A stretch of DNA of 49,160 nucleotides from Hyphomicrobiales bacterium (GTDB taxonomy: Bacteria > Pseudomonadota > Alphaproteobacteria > JAPOUT01). The stretch lies in NCBI GenBank assembly GCA_026708545.1, contig JAPOUT010000120.1, forward strand, positions 1-49,160, given 5' to 3'. The notes beneath the pieces were generated by a model. The model was not told the DNA's origin, did not search any database, and saw only the letters and a program-made list of their open reading frames with translations. Position numbers and translations under genes: made by a program. How positions within the stretch are numbered: the stretch's first letter is position 1; each line of letters opens with the position of its first letter. Below, piece after piece: positions 43,453 to 49,160 of this stretch.

Positions 43453-45873
43453 ATGAAGTCGCACTATCGGGTTGTCGTAATTGGCGGCGGGGTTGTCGGT
43501 TCATCGGTGTTGTATCACCTCGCAAAGTTTGGCTGGACTGATGTCTGCCTGTTGGAGAGATCGGTATTGACGGCCGGTTCGTCATGGCATGCGGCGGGCG
43601 GGATACACGCGCTGAATGCGGACCCGAACATGGCGGCACTTCAGGCTTACACCATTGATCTTCTTTCCGAAATCCAGGAAGAATCGGGACAGGACATCGG
43701 CCTGCACATGACCGGCGGACTGGTGCTTGCCGGAACGCCGGAGCGATGGGAATGGCTGCAGTCCAACTACCGCGTGTTTCAATCGATTGGAATTGAAGAC
43801 TGCCGACTGGTTACACCGGAAGAGGCGGCAGAATTGAATCCGATTATGAGTCCCGACGGCCTCGAAGGAGGCATGTGGGCGGACCGCGAGGGCTACGTTG
43901 ACACGACCGGCACGGTTCACGCATACGCGCGCGCGGCAAAAAACCGCGGTGCGGAATATTTCGAACATACACGCGTCGAATCTCTGGAACGCGCGGCGGA
44001 CGGCTGGCGTGTCGTTACGGACAAAGGCGTTGTAACTTGCGAGCATGTCGTGAACGCGGCGGGCCTGTGGGCAAAGCAGGTCGGACGGATGGCCGGGATT
44101 GAATTGCCGGTTTCTCCGCTCAAGCACCATTACCTCGTCTCGGACAGCATTCCGGCGCTGGAACAAATGGATTCCGAGGTTCCCATGTGCGTGGACCTGG
44201 AAGGCTTCACTTATCTGCGCCAAGACCAAAAAGGCGTGCTGCTCGGCATTTACGAAATCGAGCATGAACACTGGGCGATGGACGGCGCACCGTGGGACTA
44301 TGGAATGGAATTATTCCAGGAACAAACCGAGCGGCTCGAAAACGAATTGACGTTGGCTTTTGCACGCTATCCGGTTCTGAACGAAGTCGGCGTTAAGACC
44401 TGGGTAAACGGCGCGTTTACATTTTCGCCCGACGGCAACCCGCTGGTCGGGCCGGTGCGGGGCGTGCGGGGCTACTGGTGCGCCTGTGCGGTGATGGCGG
44501 GCTTCCTGCAGGGCGGAGGCGTGGGCAAGACGCTTGCGGAGTGGATGATATTCGGCGAGCCCGAGGCGGATGCATGGGCGATGGATGTGGCGCGCTACGG
44601 CGACTATGCCCGCAACAAGCGATTCATTAAAGAAACGACCGGGCAGTTTTATTCGCGCCGGTTTGTGATGACGTATCCCAACGAACAACTCCCGGCGGGA
44701 CGTCCGTTGAAAATGTCGCCGGCCCACAGCGACATGACGGCCGCGGGAGCCCGCTGGGGCGAGAGTTACGGCCTCGAGGTTCCGCTGTATTTTGCGCCCG
44801 ACGGTTTTGAGGAAACACCGACGCTGAAACGCTCGAACGCCCACGACATTGTCGCGGGGGAATGCCGGGCGGTGCGCGAGGCCGTCGGCCTGCTGGATAT
44901 TTCGGGATTCTCCCGCTTCGAGGTAACGGGAGAACAGGCGCAGGCCTGGCTGGACGAAACAATGGCGTGCAAGCTCCCCGCTCCCGGACGCGCCCGCCTT
45001 GCGCCCATGCTCGCACCGAACGGGCGGCTCAAGGGCGATCTAACGTTGTTCAACTGGGGAAACGGCGTTTGGTGGATTATGGGCTCGTATTATTTGCGCG
45101 AGTGGCACCTGCGCTGGTTTCACGAGCATATGCGCGAAGGCGTCGCATTGCGCGACATCTCGGATGCGGTGATCGGCTTTTCGCTCTCGGGACCGAACAG
45201 TTTGAAAGTGATGGAGCGCGTCGTCACCGACGGCGACATCAAGGAGTTGAACTTTATGGGTTGCGGCGCGTTTGACATCGGACTCATCCGCGCGAAGGTC
45301 GGACGTCTTTCGGTGATGGGCGAGCTGGGCTACGAGATTCACTGCAATGCCGGCGAGCATATCGGCCTGCGGCGCCTGCTGCTTGAAGCCGGCGAAGGGT
45401 TGGGCTTGCGCGAGGTCGGTTACAACGCATTATTGTCGCTGCGGCTGGAAAAGAGTTTCGGCATTTGGTCGAAAGAGTTCACGCAGGGCTACACTCCCGC
45501 ACAAACCGGAATGGACAGGTGGATTGCGTGGGACAAGAATTGCGATTTCATCGGGCGCGATGCGGCCCTCAAGGAACGCGACACCAACAGCGCGACGCAG
45601 TTGCTCGTCACCCTTGAGATTTCGGACGGCAATGCCGATGCGGACGGCTACGAACCGGTGTGGAAGGACAACAAGCGCGTCGGTTTTATCACTTCGGGCG
45701 GTTACGGCCACACGCTCGGCAAATCGCTCGCGATGGCAATGGTCGCGCGCGAACACGCCGTTGAAGGCACGCAACTTACGACTCACGTTGTCGGCGTTGA
45801 GCGCAACGCACGCGTGATTGCGCATTCTCCTTATGATCCGGAAGGGCTTGCCATGAGGAACAAACCGTCATGA
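43453..45873 (+). CDS. dimethylglycine/sarcosine dehydrogenase-like flavoprotein
   Basis: 806 residues in two parts. Residues 1 to about 380 are an FAD-dependent DAO-type oxidase (VVVIGGGVVGSSVLYHLAKFG), with SSWHAAGG containing the histidine that carries covalent FAD in relatives. The rest, from about 420, is a GcvT-like folate-binding domain (LLDISGFSRFEVTGEQAQAWLD to a C-terminal GCV_T_C barrel), which catches the formaldehyde equivalent on tetrahydrofolate. It oxidatively demethylates an N-methyl compound; the exact substrate is not readable. Coupled by ATGA to the MttB-like gene. Confidence 0.88.
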   Translation: MKSHYRVVVIGGGVVGSSVLYHLAKFGWTDVCLLERSVLTAGSSWHAAGGIHALNADPNMAALQAYTIDLLSEIQEESGQDIGLHMTGGLVLAGTPERWEWLQSNYRVFQSIGIEDCRLVTPEEAAELNPIMSPDGLEGGMWADREGYVDTTGTVHAYARAAKNRGAEYFEHTRVESLERAADGWRVVTDKGVVTCEHVVNAAGLWAKQVGRMAGIELPVSPLKHHYLVSDSIPALEQMDSEVPMCVDLEGFTYLRQDQKGVLLGIYEIEHEHWAMDGAPWDYGMELFQEQTERLENELTLAFARYPVLNEVGVKTWVNGAFTFSPDGNPLVGPVRGVRGYWCACAVMAGFLQGGGVGKTLAEWMIFGEPEADAWAMDVARYGDYARNKRFIKETTGQFYSRRFVMTYPNEQLPAGRPLKMSPAHSDMTAAGARWGESYGLEVPLYFAPDGFEETPTLKRSNAHDIVAGECRAVREAVGLLDISGFSRFEVTGEQAQAWLDETMACKLPAPGRARLAPMLAPNGRLKGDLTLFNWGNGVWWIMGSYYLREWHLRWFHEHMREGVALRDISDAVIGFSLSGPNSLKVMERVVTDGDIKELNFMGCGAFDIGLIRAKVGRLSVMGELGYEIHCNAGEHIGLRRLLLEAGEGLGLREVGYNALLSLRLEKSFGIWSKEFTQGYTPAQTGMDRWIAWDKNCDFIGRDAALKERDTNSATQLLVTLEISDGNADADGYEPVWKDNKRVGFITSGGYGHTLGKSLAMAMVAREHAVEGTQLTTHVVGVERNARVIAHSPYDPEGLAMRNKPS

Positions 45874-47420
45874 CCGCTTCCCCCGCCCCCGCGCAATCCC
45901 GCCGTTCGCGCCGCCGCTCGCGCGACAAGGAGGCGACTACTTCCAAGCGCGATGTCAACTACCGGCAATTGAAAAACCCCTTCCCGCCCGTATCGGTCTT
46001 TTCGGAAGACGAGGCGATGAACATGCACGCTACTTCGCTGCGGCTACTCGAGGAACTCGGCATTCGCGTGCTGCTCCCCGAGGCTTGCGAGATTTTTGCG
46101 GCGGGAGGCGCGCGCGTTGAAGATGAAATGGTCTACATCGGACGCGACATGGTCGAGGCCGCGATTGCGAGCGCACCGAAGTCGTTTACCTGTCACGGAG
46201 GCTCAAAGCATCGGGATTTCACCCTGGAGCCGGGAGCGCTGGTGTTCCAGCCGGGCGCGGCCGCGCCCCATGCGAACGACCTCAAGCGCGGACGCCGCCC
46301 GGGCTCGGCGCGGGATTTCCGCGAATACACCCTCCTCACACAGCATTATGACGTGCTGCACATGATGTCGCCCTCGGTCGAGCCGCAGGACGTTCCGACA
46401 AACGTGCGCCACTATTACACGACCCGCACGCAGTTGGAGTTGACGGACAAGCTACCGTTCTTTTTCTCCCGCGGAAAGCCGCAGGCAATGGACAACTTCG
46501 AGATGCTTGCGATTGCGCGCGGTCTCACGGAGGAGGAATTGAAAGCCGGCGTGCACTCTTTCACGGTAATCAACACGAACTCGCCCCGGACGATCGACAT
46601 TCCGATGGCGCAGGGCTTGATGGATTTTGCCCGCCACGGACAGATGTCGATAATCACGCCGTTCACGCTGATGGGCGCGATGGCGCCGATAACGGTTGCC
46701 GGAGCGATCACGCTCAGCCATGCGGAAGCGATGGCCGCAATCACGCTCACGCAGCTTGCCAAGCCCGGTGCACCGGTGTGCTACGGGACGTTTACTTCCA
46801 ACGTTGACATGAAATCCGGGGCTCCAGCGTTCGGAACTCCGACCCATTTTCAAGCATCGCTGGCGGCGGGGCAGATGGCGAGGCTGCTGGGCCTGCCGTG
46901 GCGCTCGGCCGCGGGTTCGGCTTCCAACATTAATGACGTGCAGGCCGCGAACGAAAACCAATTCGGCCTGTGGGGGTGCCTGCTCGCGGGCACGACCGTC
47001 ATAATGCACGCGGGCGGCTGGCTGGAAGGCGGCTTGACGGTTTCATACGAAAAACTCGTCACGGATGTTGACGTGCTGAACATGGTTGCGGAGTTGTGCG
47101 CGGGCAACCGCGCGGGCGCCGACGAGATCGGGTTCGAAAAGGCACTCTCGCAGGTTAATCCGATGGGGCACTTCTTTGCCGCACCGCAAACGATGGAGCG
47201 TTACAACACGGAATTTTACGAACCGGTCGTTCACAGCTACGTTAACTTCGGCCGCTGGACAGAGGAGGGATCGCTTGATGCTAACACGCGTGCGACAAAA
47301 GTTTGGGAAAATATCGTAAACGCCGAACCCGAACGGATGCTTGCGCCCGAACGTATCGAAGCACTTGTGAAATTCGCCGAACGGCGCGAGAGCGAGGGCG
47401 GCGCGCCCCCGGAGAGTTAA
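45870..47420 (+). CDS. MttB-superfamily methyltransferase, non-pyrrolysine
   Basis: 516 residues with an arginine-rich N terminus (SRRSRRRSRDK) before the TIM-barrel methyltransferase (VFSEDEAMNMHATSLRLLEELGIRVL...). There is no in-frame amber codon, so it belongs to the group that includes glycine betaine, proline betaine and carnitine demethylases rather than true trimethylamine methyltransferase. Those act with corrinoid proteins, none of which is encoded here. Gene pairing with the flavoprotein suggests stepwise demethylation of a quaternary or tertiary amine. Confidence 0.85.
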   Translation: MTASPAPAQSRRSRRRSRDKEATTSKRDVNYRQLKNPFPPVSVFSEDEAMNMHATSLRLLEELGIRVLLPEACEIFAAGGARVEDEMVYIGRDMVEAAIASAPKSFTCHGGSKHRDFTLEPGALVFQPGAAAPHANDLKRGRRPGSARDFREYTLLTQHYDVLHMMSPSVEPQDVPTNVRHYYTTRTQLELTDKLPFFFSRGKPQAMDNFEMLAIARGLTEEELKAGVHSFTVINTNSPRTIDIPMAQGLMDFARHGQMSIITPFTLMGAMAPITVAGAITLSHAEAMAAITLTQLAKPGAPVCYGTFTSNVDMKSGAPAFGTPTHFQASLAAGQMARLLGLPWRSAAGSASNINDVQAANENQFGLWGCLLAGTTVIMHAGGWLEGGLTVSYEKLVTDVDVLNMVAELCAGNRAGADEIGFEKALSQVNPMGHFFAAPQTMERYNTEFYEPVVHSYVNFGRWTEEGSLDANTRATKVWENIVNAEPERMLAPERIEALVKFAERRESEGGAPPES

Positions 47421-47827
47421 TCCCGGAATTCATGCCGGGAAATTCAGGCTTCGGTTCGGCAATCCCCGTAAACTTGGCGGCGCTGTCTTGCCGGCGCACG
47501 CCCGCGCCATGGCAACCTTCCCGGGAACCCGTAAAACATTGCAGCCCGGCCGTCCCTGCCGACCGTACGGCGCCGTATGGGCTACGCCCGGCGGGTTTCG
47601 CACCAGGCGCTTTTTCCCGACAGTCGAAAGACCCGTCTAATTGCACAGACTTCGGTTTTTTCTACCTCAAGCGCAACCCCCTCATATCTAAAAAATCGGG
47701 CAAGACCCGAAAAAGACCACCTCTATCACATAAAGCCGTTGAAAGTTCTTCTTGGGACGGATAGGGCGCAATTATCGGTAACGGTTCGGTTTAATGGAGC
47801 GGCAAAACCACATTATTGATGCGGCGT
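47421..47827. other. intergenic with a short hairpin, no gene seen
   Basis: TCCCGG-N8-CCGGGA at 47421-47440 directly follows the mttB-like stop and could weaken transcription, but no T run follows. The remainder is G+C-rich then AT-rich with no convincing frame. Confidence 0.4.
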
Positions 47828-48154
47828 TTATCCAGTAATACTGAAGCCCAAGACTTCGATTAGCAGACCTGCAACACCAACAGCAACACCAAACAGAACT
47901 ATCATCTGCATTATAAGAAATTTGGCGTTTCTTTCTATGGTCGTTCGAAGATCTCCTATGACTTTTTCGTTGTCCGCACGATACTTCTCATTATCCACAC
48001 GATACTTCTCATTATCCGCACGAAATCTTTCGCTAGTCGCAAGAAGCCTATCAACAGCGGATTCATTGTTCGCTCTCATAGCTTCCATCTTTGCCTTCAC
48101 GATCTCCTTAAGAGATTCAATTTCACGTCTCAGGTTGTTGTCAGAATCAGACAT
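47828..48154 (-). CDS. coiled-coil protein with C-terminal membrane anchor
   Basis: 108 residues. A charged coiled-coil runs to about residue 78 and contains three near-identical heptads (RADNEKY, RVDNEKY, RADNEKV). A single hydrophobic segment (FLIMQMIVLFGVAVGVAGLLIEVLG) ends the chain, giving a tail-anchored topology. Similar short proteins are common in accessory regions; no function is known to me. Confidence 0.6.
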   Translation of the reverse strand: MSDSDNNLRREIESLKEIVKAKMEAMRANNESAVDRLLATSERFRADNEKYRVDNEKYRADNEKVIGDLRTTIERNAKFLIMQMIVLFGVAVGVAGLLIEVLGFSITG

Positions 48155-48272
48155 ATCGACGTTGTATCACAGGAATACGAGAAGGGCGAGTAAAAATATT
48201 ACACCTAAATACCGGGAAATTAGAGATAATTTTAACAAAGAAATCCCCTAGCCATTTTCGTAAAGGGGTTGA

Positions 48273-48533
48273 ATATATGCTTCTGTTACCGAGGCTACCA
48301 GAAAACTTAAAATAAATGCCAATATACTTGCCAATCGATTGAAGTCTTTCGATTATCCGGATTATGTTTGCGCGTCCATTCCCAAGGTATCAAAACCAAT
48401 CAAATACAAGTACACCGTCAACGGGAAGAAGTATCGTTCACTACAAGAGATTGGTGATGCGGAAAGGGTGACCAAGGAGCGTATAAGGCAAAAAATGAAC
48501 AGCTCCAAACATCCGGGTTATCAAAGGCTTTAA
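48273..48533 (+). pseudogene. fragment with two NUMOD-like HTH repeats
   Basis: The frame is open from 48273 and ends at 48533. It holds two copies of a short motif: YASVTEATRKLKI...LKSFDYPDY and YRSLQEIGDAERV...MNSSKHPGY. This resembles NUMOD-type DNA-binding repeats found next to homing nucleases. No ATG or GTG starts it; the only internal start is a TTG at 48339, which cuts the first repeat. Removing one AT dinucleotide near 48273-48278 would extend the frame upstream. Probably the tail of a decayed gene. Confidence 0.4.
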
Positions 48534-48578
48534 AAGGGGTGATTGAGGTTTTAAGGTTTTGGCAATCGCAGGGATGAT

Positions 48579-48872
48579 TTAGCCGAACATCTCAATGCCG
48601 AAAAAGTATCGCAAAATCCCGAAGCAATAAATCAAGAGAAAAACCAAATTAATCCATTTTAATTGGGGTTCGGTATGCAGCCAGGCGCAATAAATCCATA
48701 TCACACAGAATGGAAAGGACAAGAACATGGTAAGCGGATACCAATCAAAAACAATTGCTATTGCGCTAAGCAAACCAAGTAACAACGAGGTATTTTTCAG
48801 TGACTTTTCAGTTTTTTGAGAAATCTTGGAAGGCAGCAATTTTCTGATGACAGGATCCACTAAATTTCTCAT
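48579..48872 (-). CDS. small membrane protein, unknown
   Basis: 97 residues with a basic N terminus and three hydrophobic segments (LLLGLLSAIAIVF, LSFPFCVIWIYCAWL, LVFLLIYCFGILRYFF). AAGGGAAAG precedes the ATG. It is directly abutted by the frame at 48873. Typical AT-rich accessory gene; no family recognised. Confidence 0.6.
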   Translation of the reverse strand: MRNLVDPVIRKLLPSKISQKTEKSLKNTSLLLGLLSAIAIVFDWYPLTMFLSFPFCVIWIYCAWLHTEPQLKWINLVFLLIYCFGILRYFFGIEMFG

Positions 48873-49088
48873 TTACTTTCCCTTGAATTGCAAACAAGCG
48901 TCAAAGAGGCAACGAGATACTGCGGAGGTATGGGAAAATGAAAAGAACCCATAATAAAGCCAGCATCTCGCCTTGGTCATTGCGTAGCAGATTTTCAGGC
49001 GATATTCAGCAATTTTATCAGCACTATCGGCAATCATAAAACGCTCACCGGAGTTGGATGCTTTTTTTTTTTTTTTTGCAATACCCAT
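48873..49088 (-). CDS. 71-residue frame starting at a poly-A tract
   Basis: Starts MGIA then five lysines encoded by a 16-base A run (plus-strand T run 49062-49077), then ASNSGERFMIADSADKIAEY... to 48873. It could be an independent short gene, or the 3' part of the gene entering from the right edge, since one base less in the A run would join the two frames. Confidence 0.4.
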   Translation of the reverse strand: MGIAKKKKKASNSGERFMIADSADKIAEYRLKICYAMTKARCWLYYGFFSFSHTSAVSRCLFDACLQFKGK

Positions 49089-49160
49089 CGCCCTTCATGT
49101 CAATTTCTTTGGAAGGCGGAAGCGTCTGCACGATAACAATTGCCTCCCGCCTCACTTGCG
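49045..49160 (-). CDS. 3' end of a gene entering from the right edge
   Basis: The minus-strand frame is open from the edge and reads QVRREAIVIVQTLPPSKEID and on to the A tract. With 16 A residues it then stops at 49045-49047 (KKKKKSIQLR). Only about 38 codons are visible; no function assigned. Confidence 0.3.
   Translation of the reverse strand, partial: QVRREAIVIVQTLPPSKEIDMKGDGYCKKKKKSIQLR
49062..49077. repeat. 16-base homopolymer (T on plus, A on minus)
   Basis: Sixteen identical bases inside overlapping frames on the minus strand. Long homopolymers of this kind slip in replication and transcription and can switch a gene on or off. Confidence 0.8.

Noticed and set aside
45870-47420. True trimethylamine methyltransferase with pyrrolysine
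   Set aside because: No in-frame amber codon and no pyrrolysine genes; it belongs to the non-pyrrolysine branch.
1-49160. CRISPR array or intact insertion sequence
   Set aside because: No regularly spaced direct repeats and no transposase or Cas genes were seen.

Overview
The window looks like part of a marine alphaproteobacterial chromosome. The evidence is a DMSP lyase of the DddP type, a two-gene methylated-amine catabolic unit (dimethylglycine-dehydrogenase-like flavoprotein plus a non-pyrrolysine MttB homologue), the divergent tlpA/argH pair common in this class, and a narKKGHJI cluster that carries a NifM-like gene. Core genes are moderately GC-rich and tightly packed with ATGA-type overlaps. 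Three stretches are clearly more AT-rich and accessory-like: 1-2900, 36955-41100 and 47800-49160.

Layout. 1-2113 (minus): start of a large beta-helical, autotransporter-like surface protein that runs off the left edge. 2345-2504: a sigma70-like promoter followed by a hairpin-rich tract. 2926-5115 (minus): dddP with a double palindrome upstream, then a SAM methyltransferase. 5307-7054 (plus): cysteine synthase and an AlaX editing protein. 7049-9453: a small membrane protein and a Schlafen/AlbA_2-HATPase protein. 10063-12008: a secreted YVTN beta-propeller and an S41-like protein. 12010-15659: folD, two tandem yggT genes, and tlpA divergent from argH. 15666-26558 (minus): narK1-narK2-narGHJI, a NifM-like gene missing its PPIase core, and an atypical SDR. 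26788-28131: a HicB-like orphan and a LysR regulator. 28456-36903 (plus): one long operon with a TorT-like binding protein, CUT2 ABC transporter, pxpA, BCCP, biotin carboxylase, pxpB, pxpC and bioY. It reads as import plus biotin-dependent opening of a cyclic amide such as 5-oxoproline, with its own biotin uptake.

36955-41074 is the most unusual part. Two HEPN-domain paralogues with R-x4-H motifs (both minus) bracket about 1.2 kb without genes, a tRNA and a frameshifted AAA+ ATPase. The gene-free DNA is packed with small perfect hairpins. It has a promoter-like sequence at 37966-37994 and ends in a textbook intrinsic terminator at 38779-38820, 28 bases before the tRNA. I read it as a candidate large structured non-coding RNA of about 0.8 kb, reminiscent in size and tRNA adjacency of the GOLLD and ROOL classes. 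The tRNA has a leucine-type body (A73, leucine-type D arm, long variable arm) but a GGA anticodon, which reads serine codons.

41107-47420 returns to core metabolism: tdh-kbl (minus) for threonine catabolism, with a Tdh that lacks all four structural-zinc cysteines, and divergently the DMGDH-like/MttB-like pair (plus). 47828-49160 holds small AT-rich genes, a decayed NUMOD-like fragment, and a 16-base homopolymer lying between two reading frames.
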